A stretch of DNA of 37,967 nucleotides from Bryobacterales bacterium (GCA_030693045.1 JAUYBU010000167.1:1-37967); one strand, 5' to 3'; positions 1 to 8,724 are shown, numbered from the stretch's first letter. Made by a program: numbers and translations. The notes: generated by a model from the sequence alone, not told the origin.

Positions 1-26
1 ATCTCCGCCCGGCTGCGGGCGGAGAT
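1..26. terminator. Strong hairpin at window edge, possible terminator
   Basis: Bases 1-11 and 16-26 are perfect reverse complements (11 bp, mostly GC) around a 4-base loop. No T-run follows, so it is not a textbook intrinsic terminator on the + strand. It may end a gene lying before the window, or belong to the family A repeat that starts at 28. The context to the left is missing. Confidence 0.4.
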
Positions 27-27
27 C

Positions 28-50
28 CGAGGTTACGTAGCCTGTCCCCG
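28..50. repeat. Family A repeat, single-arm copy
   Basis: This 23-base stretch is identical to 5053-5075 and contains the core CGTAGCCTGTCCCCG found in every family A copy. Unlike the four paired copies, it has no opposing arm and reads GGTTACGTAGCC where those read GATTTCGTAGCC. GGTTACGTAGCC is itself an imperfect palindrome centred on TACGTA. It lies just upstream of bfr. Confidence 0.8.
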
Positions 51-57
51 GAATAGG

Positions 58-63
58 TACAAT
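58..63 (+). promoter_or_regulatory. Possible -10 element of bfr
   Basis: TACAAT lies about 30 bases before the chosen bfr start, and the purine-rich ribosome binding site is in between, so the spacing suits a short leader. No convincing -35 hexamer is visible at the expected distance, which would fall within the family A repeat. Weak call based on one hexamer. Confidence 0.25.
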
Positions 64-91
64 GAAGGTCGGGAGTCCGAGGAGGAAATCC

Positions 92-565
92 ATGCGCGGA
101 AGCGAGACCGTTATCGCCTGGTTGAACGAAGCTTTGAAGGCGGAATTGACCGCCATCAACCAGTACTTCCTGCACTCCGAGATGTGCGAGAACTGGGGCT
201 ACAAGCGCTTGGCGTCCTACGGCAAAAAGGAATCCATCGACGAGATGAAGCACGCCGAGGCGCTGATCGAGCGGCTCCTGTTCCTGGAAGGCACGCCGGT
301 GATGAGCGAACTGTTCCCGCTTTGCGTCGGCGCCAACGTCAAGGCGCAGTTGGAGAACGACCTGGCGCTGGAACTGCAGGCCGTTCCGCGCCTGAACCGG
401 GCCATCCAGGCGGCGGTGGAAGCCGGCGACAACGGCTCGCGCGACCTGTTCGAGAAGATCCTCACCGACGAAGAGGGCCACGTCGACTGGCTCGAGGCAC
501 AGTTGCACGTGATCCAGGAGATCGGGCTTCAGAACTACCTGGCCGAGCAGATGGGCGAGGGCTAA
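92..565 (+). CDS. bfr: Bacterioferritin
   Basis: Haem-containing ferritin that oxidises Fe(II) and stores it as a ferric mineral inside a 24-subunit cytoplasmic shell. The 157-residue product matches the usual family length of about 158. Counting from this start, the ferroxidase ligands fall on their classical numbers: E18, E51, H54, E94, E127 and H130. The haem ligand M52 is also present. An in-frame ATG at 62 would add ten residues that the family lacks. The ATG at 92 is preceded by GGAGGAAA at good spacing, so it is preferred. The gene converges on the aminotransferase gene and their stops overlap by 4 bases. No bacterioferritin-associated ferredoxin is seen nearby. Confidence 0.96.
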   Translation: MRGSETVIAWLNEALKAELTAINQYFLHSEMCENWGYKRLASYGKKESIDEMKHAEALIERLLFLEGTPVMSELFPLCVGANVKAQLENDLALELQAVPRLNRAIQAAVEAGDNGSRDLFEKILTDEEGHVDWLEAQLHVIQEIGLQNYLAEQMGEG

Positions 566-1668
566 CGCCCGAGCGCCTGGCGGATCGCCGCGGCGATCTG
601 GCGCGTGGTTTGCTCATCCCCCATCAGCGCGCGGCAGGGAAGCCAGAAGGCGTCGCGCACGCACGCTTCGGCCACCGGGCAGGGCTCGACGCGGCAGCCC
701 CCCGCGGCGTACATCGGATTTCCGTACAGCGCATGCGGGTAGAAAGGCGTGCAGGGGACGCCGCGCGCGGCCAGGGCCTTGTGGAACTCGTCGCGATTTC
801 CGCCGACCCGTCCGAGCAGCAGGTAGTGGCTGTGGGCGGTGACCTGCGGCGGCGCCTGTTGAAAGCGCAGCTCGGCCAGATCGGCCAGCTCGCTCTTCAG
901 TAACTCCGCGTTGCGCGTTCGCAGCGCGATCTGTTCCGGCAGCCGCTCCAGTTGCGCCAATAGCACCGCCGCCTGCCACGCCGTGATGCGGTAATTGGAC
1001 CCCGGCGTATAGTGATGGAACCAGCCGCCGTCGCGCCGCCGGCCGCAGTTGGCGATGGACCAGGCGCGGTCCAGAAACTCGCTGTCGTTGCCAATCAGGA
1101 TGCCGCCCTCGCCGGCGGTCATGACCTTCGAGTTCTGGAAGCTGAACGAGCCGGCCAGGCCGAAACTGCCGGCGCGGCGGCCGTTCCACTCCGAGCCGTG
1201 AGCGTGCGCGGCATCCTCGATCAACGCCAATCCGCAGTCGCGCGCCAGCGCCGGCAGGCGCTCCATGTCGGCCAGCGGGCCGCCGAAGTGCACCGCCAGA
1301 ATCGCCTTCGTGCGCGGCGTGACGGCGGCGGCGGCGCGCGCGGCGTCCATGTTGAAGCTCAGCTCTTCGATGTCGACAAACACCGGCGAGGCGCCCACGC
1401 GCGAGACCGCCGACGCCGTCGAAATGAAGGAGATCGCCGGAACGATGACCTCGTCGCCGGGACCCACGCCGGCCGCTTCCAGCGCCATCTCGAGCGTCAC
1501 CGTGCCGTTGGCGGCGCTCACGCCGCCCGTGCAGTGATGGAATTCGGCGAAGGCGCGCTCGAAGCGGGCGACCATCTCATGGAAGCCGCCCCATTGCCCG
1601 CTGTCCAGGACCTGATTGAGCAGTTCGCGTTCGCGTTCGGTCGCCACCGGCCATCTGGGAATGTTCAC
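562..1668 (-). CDS. DegT/DnrJ/EryC1/StrS family PLP-dependent aminotransferase
   Basis: Fold-type I PLP enzyme of the sugar-aminotransferase family, which usually transfers an amino group from glutamate to a keto-sugar nucleotide for surface-glycan or antibiotic synthesis. The 368 residues are full length. Visible hallmarks are the cofactor-binding motif EDAAHAHG (Asp near 152), the Schiff-base lysine K181 in SFSFQNSKVMTAGEGG, and the later GSNYRIT segment typical of the family. The start is uncertain. The GTG at 1668 lies almost against a GGAGGT sequence, too close for ideal spacing, and an ATT two codons later has better spacing. It stands alone, with no sugar-nucleotide genes beside it, so the substrate cannot be assigned. 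Confidence 0.92.
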   Translation of the reverse strand: MNIPRWPVATERERELLNQVLDSGQWGGFHEMVARFERAFAEFHHCTGGVSAANGTVTLEMALEAAGVGPGDEVIVPAISFISTASAVSRVGASPVFVDIEELSFNMDAARAAAAVTPRTKAILAVHFGGPLADMERLPALARDCGLALIEDAAHAHGSEWNGRRAGSFGLAGSFSFQNSKVMTAGEGGILIGNDSEFLDRAWSIANCGRRRDGGWFHHYTPGSNYRITAWQAAVLLAQLERLPEQIALRTRNAELLKSELADLAELRFQQAPPQVTAHSHYLLLGRVGGNRDEFHKALAARGVPCTPFYPHALYGNPMYAAGGCRVEPCPVAEACVRDAFWLPCRALMGDEQTTRQIAAAIRQALGR

Positions 1669-1733
1669 ACCTCCAGGATAAAGAATCCGGGGACGGAGTA
1701 CTCATTCACCGCTCCGCGCCCAGAGGGCACCCG

Positions 1734-1773
1734 GTCGCGGCTCGGTAACTGAGCCGCGCGCGTCAGCAAGCGG
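1734..1773. repeat. Family C GC-rich palindromic repeat, copy 1
   Basis: This 40-base element recurs in reverse complement at 14250-14295, differing mainly by a 6-base indel. It contains a self-complementary core, CGCGGCTC and GAGCCGCG, around a 7-base loop, followed by the shared tail GCGCGTCAGCAAGCGG. It begins only 3 bases beyond the stop codon of TonB receptor 1 (minus strand), so it may act as its transcript end or a stabilising stem-loop. Confidence 0.75.
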
Positions 1774-1776
1774 ACG

Positions 1777-4700
1777 CTAGAACACCCACTTGAGCGCCAA
1801 CTGCATGGTCCGCGGCGGATCGGCTTGAGTGATCGTGCCGCCGGTTATGGCGTTCACGTTGACGTTGGGCGTTTGAAGGTTGGGGTGATTGAGGAGGTTG
1901 AAGACTTCCCAGCGAAGCTGGAGATAGCTGCGCTCGCCGGTGTTGAAGCGCCGGTACACGCCCAGGTTGATTCCGGCCCAGCCGGGGCCGTCGAGAATGT
2001 TTCTTCCCGAATTGCCAAAGCGGAACGCGCCGTTGGGCACCACCGGGAACGCGCTCAGATCGAACCAGCGCTCGGGCGTCCGGCGGTCCAGCATTCCTTT
2101 TGCGATTCGGTCCGGGCGGTTGGCCTCGCCCTGGTCCAGTTGCACGTTGGAGGTCTTGGCGGTGAACGGCTGCCCGGTGTAGGCGCGCCCGGAGCCGGTG
2201 AGCTGCCAGCCGCGCAGCCACCGGCTGCGCCGGAACGGCGTCTGCCAACTGAAGCTCATGGTCATGGTGTGGCCGGTGTCGAAATCGCTGCGTCCGCGCT
2301 CCAGACTGAGGTTGCGCGCGTCCTGCGCGCCGCCGTAGCCGCCGTCGCTGGAACCCTGCAACTGCGAAGCGTCGTCGATGGATTTCGCGTAGACGTAGTT
2401 CATGCGAAAGAAGAAGCCGCGCGCGAACCGCCGCCGCCAGGTCAGGACACCCGCGTTGTAAGTCGAATTCGACCCGAAGGCATAGTAGTCGATGTCGCTG
2501 ATGCCCGAGTAGGGGCGCGGGAACGAGCCGCTCCCGGTGGGCCGCAAGGCAGGATCGCGGAACGGCTGGTTCACGTTGTAGCGCCGTCCCAGGTGCGTGC
2601 CCTTGGATCCCACGTAGGCGATCTCGATGGCCGAGGCCGCGCCGATCTCGCGCTCCAGGGTCACATTCCAGCATTGAAGATAGGGCGGCGAGCGCCAGAC
2701 CTGGAACCCCGCCGAGTTGTTTACGCCGTCCAGAACCACGCGGCTGGCTGGAAAAGGAGTTGAGAACGACACCGCGTTGGGGTCCGACGTCTGCCGGTTA
2801 AAGGTTTGATTGACGCTGAACGGGAAGACGTCCGCCAGGTCCCCGCGCACCGGGTTGGTCAGCGACGCCGCATAGAAAATGCCGTAGCCGCCGCGCGCCA
2901 CCATGCGGTTAGTCGCCCATGGCCGCCAGGCGAATCCGAAGCGAGGCGCCAGCATCTTCCGGTTGGCAGCCGCCAGGGATCGCGGCAGACCGTAGTCGGA
3001 TGCATAGCCGACCTTTTCGGCCAGCCCCGCCTGCTGGATCACCTGGTCCATGTCAGGCAGCGATTTGCGGTCCGCGATGACGATCTTTCCGTACTCCGGC
3101 ACGAAGTTCGCCAGGCGGTCGCGGCGGTCGTACATGGGCAGGTTGACCTCGTAGCGCAGCCCCAGATTCAGCGTCAGGGAGCGGCTGGCGCGCCAATCGT
3201 CCTGGGCGAACAGCCCGCCCATCCAACTGATCAGTTGCGGGTCGGCGCCGCTGGCTTTGCGAGTGGCGTTGTTCAGGTAGCCCAGCAGGAAATCGGCGAA
3301 GGGATCGTTGCTCCAGCGCCCCAGGAAATTGAATGTTCCGCGCATGTTGTTGCGCGACGGCTGGTAGAACTGCATCTGGATGGCGTCGCCGCCGAACTTC
3401 CAGATGTGACGGTCCCGCACCAGTGTCAGGGCGCCGCCCAGTTCCAGGTCCGAGGTTGTGAATTTCATTGGCTGGTCGGCGGCGTTGCCGATGGCCACCA
3501 GGTCCCGCACGGTGATGCGGGGAAAGCCGTAGGCCTCGGGATTGCCGGGACTCGGCAACCCCAGTTGGGCGTTCCAATCCGTGCCGTACTGCACTGAACG
3601 CGCCTTCTGCACCTGGCGTGCGAAGCCGAAGCGCAGCTCGTGAATCAGCGCCGGCGACCACAGCCGCGTCCAGGTCACTCCGCCCAGGCTCAGGGTCTCC
3701 GGCGTGCGGTTGCCGAACAGGCCCGTGTCGCTCCCGCCGAACGGATTTCCCTGGTTATTAATCCGGCGCATGTACCGGCCCGACAGGTTGTCCTTGCCCG
3801 TCAGGCGGTGGTCGATCTTGCCCAGAAAACTGTCCCAGTGATCGGTGTCGGCGCGATTGGCGCGGAAGTTGTTCACCTGGGCGGGCAGGTTTGGCGCGGG
3901 GTAGAACGGCAGGACGTTGCGCGAGACCGCGTGCACGCGCGAAGCCGGCATCACGTTGCCCGGGAAGGCCGTGTTGCCAATCGGATCTTTCAGGCTCACG
4001 ATCTTGCCCGTTCCCGCCGTTTCCAGGGTCTTGGAAAAATCGCCCGCCCGCTCCAGTTCCGTGGGCACCCGGCCCAGGCGATTGACGCCTTGGGTCTGGC
4101 GGTAGCTCTCCCAACTGCCGAGGAAGAAGGTCCGGTTCCGTCCGTGGTACAGCCTGGGGAGCATCAGCGGCCCGTGCAGCGTTCCGCCGAACTGGTTGCG
4201 CCGCAGTTGAGACTTCTCGGCGTCGAAGAAGTTCCGCGCGTCGAACACGTCGTCGCGGAGGAATTCGAACAGGGTCCCGTGAAACTGGTTGGTGCCCGAT
4301 TTGAGCACCATGCTCATGACGCCGCCGGCACGCCGCCCGTACTCGGCCGGGTATCCGTTGGTCTGGAGCTTGTATTCCTGCAACGCGTCGATCGGCGGCC
4401 GCGCCTGCGCGCCCCCGCCCCGCACGTTGTTGTTGGCAAAGCCGTCGATCAGGAAGTTGGTGTTGTCCGAGCGCGCCCCATTGATGTTCAGCGCGCTGCC
4501 GGAGCCGCCCTGGGCCTTGCGCGCCACTCCCGGCACCATGAAGGTCAGGTCGTTGAAGTCCCGGCCTTCCAGGGGCATCTCCATGATCTCCTGCGTCACA
4601 ACCACTTCGCCCCGGCTTGCGTTTTCGGTGTTCAGCAGCGGCACCTCCGCCGTCACTTCCACCGATTGGCTCACGTCCCCGACCGTCATCTGGAATTCGA

Positions 4701-4989
4701 ACCGCGCGGTCTGGTCTACCTGAAGCTCGAACTCCGTTTCGTGGATCCGCTTGAAGCCCTGCCGTTCGGCGAACAACTCGTAGAGACCCGGCACGAGGTT
4801 GGTTACCGCGAACTCCCCGTCGGCTTCCGTGACGGCTTCCCGCGGCTCTCCCGTGTTCTTATTGCGGATTTGGATCTTGACCCCGGGCAGCGAGCCGCGG
4901 CTGGGGTCCTCGATGCGTCCGACGACTGATGCGGTTGGCGTCTGCCCCCACGCCGTCGCCGCCAACATCAGCACCCATAGCGCGCGCAT
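1777..4989 (-). CDS. TonB-dependent receptor, Oar-like, with carboxypeptidase-regulatory-like N-terminus (receptor 1)
   Basis: Outer-membrane gated beta-barrel of 1070 residues, predicted to import a large or scarce substrate using TonB energy. It has an N-terminal signal peptide ending near the TAWGQ site. A carboxypeptidase-regulatory-like beta-sandwich follows (about residues 18-100, with GxVxDPSxGxLPGVxIxI and a later DGEFAVTNLVPGLYEL pattern). Next come a plug domain (about 115-235, INGARSDNTNFLIDG and SGTNQFHGTLFEF) and a long barrel. The C-terminus ends in an aromatic residue (ALKWVF), as outer-membrane barrels do. This architecture is greatly expanded in Acidobacteria. No SusD-like partner is present. 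It lies downstream of the sugar isomerase gene on the same strand. The substrate is unknown; a glycan is a guess from the neighbours. Confidence 0.93.
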   Translation of the reverse strand: MRALWVLMLAATAWGQTPTASVVGRIEDPSRGSLPGVKIQIRNKNTGEPREAVTEADGEFAVTNLVPGLYELFAERQGFKRIHETEFELQVDQTARFEFQMTVGDVSQSVEVTAEVPLLNTENASRGEVVVTQEIMEMPLEGRDFNDLTFMVPGVARKAQGGSGSALNINGARSDNTNFLIDGFANNNVRGGGAQARPPIDALQEYKLQTNGYPAEYGRRAGGVMSMVLKSGTNQFHGTLFEFLRDDVFDARNFFDAEKSQLRRNQFGGTLHGPLMLPRLYHGRNRTFFLGSWESYRQTQGVNRLGRVPTELERAGDFSKTLETAGTGKIVSLKDPIGNTAFPGNVMPASRVHAVSRNVLPFYPAPNLPAQVNNFRANRADTDHWDSFLGKIDHRLTGKDNLSGRYMRRINNQGNPFGGSDTGLFGNRTPETLSLGGVTWTRLWSPALIHELRFGFARQVQKARSVQYGTDWNAQLGLPSPGNPEAYGFPRITVRDLVAIGNAADQPMKFTTSDLELGGALTLVRDRHIWKFGGDAIQMQFYQPSRNNMRGTFNFLGRWSNDPFADFLLGYLNNATRKASGADPQLISWMGGLFAQDDWRASRSLTLNLGLRYEVNLPMYDRRDRLANFVPEYGKIVIADRKSLPDMDQVIQQAGLAEKVGYASDYGLPRSLAAANRKMLAPRFGFAWRPWATNRMVARGGYGIFYAASLTNPVRGDLADVFPFSVNQTFNRQTSDPNAVSFSTPFPASRVVLDGVNNSAGFQVWRSPPYLQCWNVTLEREIGAASAIEIAYVGSKGTHLGRRYNVNQPFRDPALRPTGSGSFPRPYSGISDIDYYAFGSNSTYNAGVLTWRRRFARGFFFRMNYVYAKSIDDASQLQGSSDGGYGGAQDARNLSLERGRSDFDTGHTMTMSFSWQTPFRRSRWLRGWQLTGSGRAYTGQPFTAKTSNVQLDQGEANRPDRIAKGMLDRRTPERWFDLSAFPVVPNGAFRFGNSGRNILDGPGWAGINLGVYRRFNTGERSYLQLRWEVFNLLNHPNLQTPNVNVNAITGGTITQADPPRTMQLALKWVF

Positions 4990-5052
4990 AATTTCGCCTC
5001 CAACCCATTCTCGGCCTAGGGCGCGGCTGAGTCAATGCTCGGGGCCCTATTT

Positions 5053-5075
5053 CGAGGTTACGTAGCCTGTCCCCG
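5053..5075. repeat. Family A repeat, single-arm copy overlapping a gene end
   Basis: The 23 bases are identical to 28-50, including the GGTTACGTAGCC variant. The stop codon of the isomerase gene (TAA, complement of 5058-5060) and its last few codons lie inside this copy, so the repeat shapes the protein terminus. It sits 63 bases before the start of TonB receptor 1 on the same strand. Confidence 0.85.
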
Positions 5076-6065
5076 AAACTCGGCCAGGAGGCCGCGCATG
5101 AATTTGACCGCCAGGCGGGCGTTCTTGTCCGCGAAGTCGAGGCCCACGGTCTTGCCGTCCACTACCGGCAGCGGATGGCACAGCTCGTAGCCGATGTAAC
5201 CCGCATAATCGATTTCGGCCATCCCGCGCAGGAACGGCTTGAGGAAGGCCTCTCCTTTCACCGTCCCGTCCGGCTGTTCGTCGTACTCGCCGCCGAAGTG
5301 AGACAGCACCTGGAGAGAACGCACCGCCCGGGCCGCCTTCAATACGGCGGCTTCATCGTTCTTCTCCTTCATCATCCCCACGTCGAGGCAAACCTTGAGA
5401 TTCGGCGAGTCGATCTCCTTGACCATGCGCAGCACGTCCGGATAGTCGTCGCAGGCGGGCGGGTGATTCTGGAGCGCCAGGGTCACGCCATTGTCCCTGG
5501 CCCAGCGCGCCGACTCCTCGATACCTTGTCTGCACCAGTCCCAGGTCTGTTCGGCGGAGAACTTCTCGTGCGTGGTCTTCCATAGCGACCGGGCGATGTC
5601 GTAGCGCCCGCCGCCTTTCGGCAAAGGCTCCAAGGTGACGCCGGTCCACGCGAAAAACACACGCAGGGTCTTCGCGCCGAGGTCGGAAGTCATCTTGATC
5701 AACTCGCGCATGTAGACCAGTTGCGCTTCACGGTGCTCCGGGATGGGGCTGCTGAAATCGTTGTTCGCCGCCACGGCGTAAATCGGCACGCCCTCGCCCC
5801 GCGCGCGCTTGCGGATCTCCTCGCAACGCTTCTTCGGCATATCCAGCGGGTTGCCGTGAGGGCGTTTGCCGTCGATCTCGATGCCATCGTAGCCGAAACG
5901 TTTGGCTCTCTCGATCAGTTGCTCGTGCGAGAGCGCGTCGCCCCGGTACCACACCCCCAGATAGGTGATGCTGTACAGGCCGACTTTCATGTTGAGGGAC
6001 CTCGCCGGAGCGGCCTGCGCGAGACTCGCCGCGGCCGCCGAGCCGATCATGGATCGTCGTGTCAT
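5058..6065 (-). CDS. TIM-barrel sugar phosphate isomerase/epimerase family protein
   Basis: Member of the AP-endonuclease-2-like TIM-barrel superfamily, whose members isomerise, epimerise or dehydrate sugars and keto-sugars using a divalent metal. The 335 residues begin with a Tat-like export signal, TRRSMIGSAAAASL, so it probably acts in the periplasm. Family features are GYDGIEIDGKRPHGNPLDM, a QNHPPACDDYPD segment, the LKVCLDVG strand and a C-terminal YIGYELCHP. The open frame runs on to 6926, but the extra part is antisense to the DUF1080 gene. The ATG at 6065, preceded by AGGAA, is the natural start. The last codons and stop come from a family A repeat. It is divergent from the DUF1080 gene by 84 bases. 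The exact sugar is not known. Confidence 0.88.
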   Translation of the reverse strand: MTRRSMIGSAAAASLAQAAPARSLNMKVGLYSITYLGVWYRGDALSHEQLIERAKRFGYDGIEIDGKRPHGNPLDMPKKRCEEIRKRARGEGVPIYAVAANNDFSSPIPEHREAQLVYMRELIKMTSDLGAKTLRVFFAWTGVTLEPLPKGGGRYDIARSLWKTTHEKFSAEQTWDWCRQGIEESARWARDNGVTLALQNHPPACDDYPDVLRMVKEIDSPNLKVCLDVGMMKEKNDEAAVLKAARAVRSLQVLSHFGGEYDEQPDGTVKGEAFLKPFLRGMAEIDYAGYIGYELCHPLPVVDGKTVGLDFADKNARLAVKFMRGLLAEFRGQAT

Positions 6066-6149
6066 GGTGTTGTTCCTGCCGCAGATCAGCATACACCAAC
6101 CGGAGGACGGAAATGGGTATGATGGCTGGGACGTCTCCACCGAACCGAT

Positions 6150-6989
6150 ATGAAGAAGATTCTCTTGGTAGTAGCTTTGGCCGCGAGCCTGGCGGCGCAG
6201 CAGCAGCAGAAGAAGGCGAACCGGCCGTCGAAGGAGGCCGGCGACGATAAGCGCGGCTACATCGACACGCCGCAGTTGCCGAACCAGAAGTGGAAAGTAC
6301 ACGACGCCGCGCGTTCGCGTCCGCGCAAAGTGACGCCGGGACTGCCTTTGTTGAGCGAAGCGCCGCCGTCGGACGCGGTGGTTCTGTTCAATGGAAAAGA
6401 CCTGTCGAGATGGGTGTCGGTGCCGCGCGGCGGCGAGCCTCGTGATCCCACCTGGAAGGTGGCGAACGGCGAGATTGAAATCGTGCCGCGCACGGGGCGG
6501 CTGGTGACCAAGGAGAAGTTCGGCGACTGCCAGTTGCACGTCGAGTGGTTGATCCCGCGCGAGGCCCCGGGCGCCGGGCAGGGTCGCGGAAACAGCGGTG
6601 TCGAACTGATGATGCGCTACGAGATTCAGGTGCTGGAGTCCTTCGAGAACGTGACCTACGCCGATGGCCAGGCCGCCTCGATCTACGGGCAGTGGCCGCC
6701 GCTGGTGAATTCCTCGCGCCCGCAGGGCGATTGGAATGTCTACGACATCTTCTTCGAAGCGCCGCGGTTCGAGGGCGAGAAACTGGTGAAGCCGGGCTAC
6801 GTCACGGTGGTTCACAACGGCGTGATGGTACACCACCATAAGGAGATTCTGGGGCGGGCGATTCACCGGCGGGTGGCCACCTACGCGCCGCACGCAGCCG
6901 AAGAACCGCTGAGCCTGCAAGACCACGGCTATCCCATCCGCTACCGCAACATCTGGATCAGAAGGTTGGGCCAGTACGACCAGCCGTAG
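6150..6989 (+). CDS. Secreted DUF1080 (3-keto-disaccharide hydrolase-like) protein
   Basis: DUF1080 proteins have a concanavalin-like jelly-roll fold, and some characterised members hydrolyse 3-keto-glycosides. The 279-residue product starts with a signal peptide (MKKILLVVALAASLAA) and a short Gln/Lys-rich linker. Typical DUF1080 landmarks follow: VVLFNGKDLSRWV near residues 76-88, WKVANGEIEIVP, FGDCQLHVEW, GRGNSGVELMMRYEIQVLES, and a C-terminal IRYRNIWIR strand. It is transcribed away from a sugar isomerase/epimerase gene, a partnership that fits keto-sugar breakdown. No clear ribosome binding site precedes the ATG. Periplasmic location is predicted from the signal. Confidence 0.9.
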   Translation: MKKILLVVALAASLAAQQQQKKANRPSKEAGDDKRGYIDTPQLPNQKWKVHDAARSRPRKVTPGLPLLSEAPPSDAVVLFNGKDLSRWVSVPRGGEPRDPTWKVANGEIEIVPRTGRLVTKEKFGDCQLHVEWLIPREAPGAGQGRGNSGVELMMRYEIQVLESFENVTYADGQAASIYGQWPPLVNSSRPQGDWNVYDIFFEAPRFEGEKLVKPGYVTVVHNGVMVHHHKEILGRAIHRRVATYAPHAAEEPLSLQDHGYPIRYRNIWIRRLGQYDQP

Positions 6990-7001
6990 CGGCTTTGACT
7001 G

Positions 7002-8639
7002 TCACTTGCCGTAGGGCCACGGCAGCGCGTGCGTGCGTTTGGCCCAGGTCTCCCATCGATCCGCCATCGCCTTCACCCGTTCGGGTTGTGAAGCGGCGAG
7101 GTTGTGCATTTCGGTAGGGTCTTTTTCCATATCGAACAGCTCCCACTCGCCGCCGGGGCCCACGGCCGCCAGCTTCCACCGGCCGGCGCGCATGGCCCGA
7201 TTGCCTTCGTGTTCCCAGTACAACGCGTCGCGCTGGATGGGCTTGCCGGCGAAAGCGGGAGTGAGGCTGCGGCCCTCCATCGGCAGGATCGGGTTGCCCT
7301 GGCGCTCTTTCGGATAGCTGGCGCCGGCGAGTTCGACGAAGGTCGGCATCAGGTCGATGATGTGGCCGCATTCGCGCTCGAACGCGCCACGCCGCGCGAT
7401 GCCGGCGGGCCAGTGCGCGATGAACGGCGCCGAGATGCCGCCCTCGTGGTTGTAGTGCTTGTAGAGCCGGAACGGCGTGTTCGAGGCGTTGGCCCAGGCG
7501 GAACCGTAGCTGTGATAGGTTCCCGGCTGGCCCATCTTGTCGAGTTCGGCACCCTGGTGCAGGATGTTGTCCGGCCCGCTGCTGGTGTCGAAGCCCCACG
7601 GGTCCCACTCCGCGCAAGCGCCGTTGTCGGAGAGAAATAGGAGCAGGGTGTTGTCCAATTCGCCGTTCTGGCGCAGGTCGTCCACGACGCGGCCGATGTT
7701 GCGATCCATGATCTCGACCATCGCCGCGAAAACGCCCATGCGGCGCGCCAGGTCCTTGCGCCGGGCGGCGTCGACCGAGTCCCAGGCCGGATTCTGCTGG
7801 TTGGCCCAGCCGTGCGGCGTGGCCACCCGGTTGGGCGGGATCACACTGCGCGGCGTGAACTCCCAAGTGGAATCGACCAGCCGCATTTCCCGTTGCCGTT
7901 TGAAGCGTTGCTCGCGGATGCGATCCCAGCCCTGTTCGTACATCGCCGCGCACTGGTCGATGACGTCCTTGGGGGCGTGCAGCGGAAAATGCGGCGCGTT
8001 GTAGGCCAGGTAGAGGAAGTAAGGCTTCTTCTGTTTCCGTGCGCCTCCCAGAAAATCGATTGCGTGATCCGTGATGGCGTTGGTCGAATAGAACTGTCCT
8101 TCCGGATAGGTGCGCATGGGACGGCCTTCCGGCAGACGGCTGTACGGGGTGGGCGACCAGAAACTGTTAAAGCCGCCCAACAGGCCGAAATACTCTTCAA
8201 AGCCCTTCTGGTCCGGCCACGGCGGGCCCAGGTGCCATTTGCCCGACATCAGCGTCGCGTACCCGGATTCGCGCAGCACTTGGGCCACGGTGACGCAACG
8301 GTCGTTCAACTGGCCGCGATAGCCCTCCAGAGGTTGGTTCGACTTCGGGCCTGCCACCATGCCCCCCATGCCGGCCTGGTGCGGATACAGCCCGGTCATG
8401 ATGGAGGCTCGCGAAGGGCAGCAGCGCGCGGCGTTGTAGAAGTGAGTGAAGCGGATGCCGCGTTGCGCCAGGCGGTCCAGGTTGGGCGTGCGAATCTCGC
8501 CCCCGTAACAGCCCAGGTCCGAGTAGCCCAGGTCGTCGGCCAGAATCAGAATGATGTTCGGCCGCCGGCGCGGCGTAGCGGCCGGCAGATCGGCGGCGAA
8601 GGCGCCTGCCGCGGTGTTGAGAAATTGGCGTCGGTTCAT
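7002..8639 (-). CDS. Tat-exported sulfatase (arylsulfatase type) 1
   Basis: Type I sulfatase of the alkaline-phosphatase superfamily, predicted to remove sulfate esters from sugars or aromatic compounds in the periplasm. At 545 residues it is full length. It starts with a twin-arginine signal (MNRRQFLNTAAGAFA). The metal site begins with ILADDLGYSDLGCYGG (D35-D36). The formylglycine motif is C73-C-P-S-R77 followed by ASIMTGLYPHQAG, so C73 is the residue to be oxidised to formylglycine. LFLSDNGACAEW supplies the second acidic metal-site segment. The maturase that makes formylglycine is not in this window. It converges on the DUF1080 gene with a 12-base gap and is divergent from the GH2 gene. 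Confidence 0.95.
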   Translation of the reverse strand: MNRRQFLNTAAGAFAADLPAATPRRRPNIILILADDLGYSDLGCYGGEIRTPNLDRLAQRGIRFTHFYNAARCCPSRASIMTGLYPHQAGMGGMVAGPKSNQPLEGYRGQLNDRCVTVAQVLRESGYATLMSGKWHLGPPWPDQKGFEEYFGLLGGFNSFWSPTPYSRLPEGRPMRTYPEGQFYSTNAITDHAIDFLGGARKQKKPYFLYLAYNAPHFPLHAPKDVIDQCAAMYEQGWDRIREQRFKRQREMRLVDSTWEFTPRSVIPPNRVATPHGWANQQNPAWDSVDAARRKDLARRMGVFAAMVEIMDRNIGRVVDDLRQNGELDNTLLLFLSDNGACAEWDPWGFDTSSGPDNILHQGAELDKMGQPGTYHSYGSAWANASNTPFRLYKHYNHEGGISAPFIAHWPAGIARRGAFERECGHIIDLMPTFVELAGASYPKERQGNPILPMEGRSLTPAFAGKPIQRDALYWEHEGNRAMRAGRWKLAAVGPGGEWELFDMEKDPTEMHNLAASQPERVKAMADRWETWAKRTHALPWPYGK

Positions 8640-8700
8640 GACTCACTGACCAGGAGACCGCAATCCGGGGAACTTTGCAACGACAGGGCGCGCGATTCCC

Positions 8701-8706
8701 TATAAT
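8701..8706 (+). promoter_or_regulatory. Possible -10 element of the GH2 gene
   Basis: A perfect TATAAT lies 24 bases before the TTG start of the GH2 gene in the 85-base divergent gap. No good -35 is visible at 16-18 bases; TTGCAA at 8675-8680 is 20 bases away. A start site at the usual distance would fall within the ribosome binding site, so this is tentative. Confidence 0.3.
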
Positions 8707-8724
8707 CACCGGGAGGACAATCCT

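Noticed and set aside
62-91. An earlier bfr start at 62
   Set aside because: It would add ten residues absent from the family and shift the ligand numbering; the ATG at 92 has a proper ribosome binding site.
6066-6926. An N-terminal extension of the isomerase gene to 6926
   Set aside because: The extension is antisense to the DUF1080 gene and would put the Tat-like signal in the middle of the protein.
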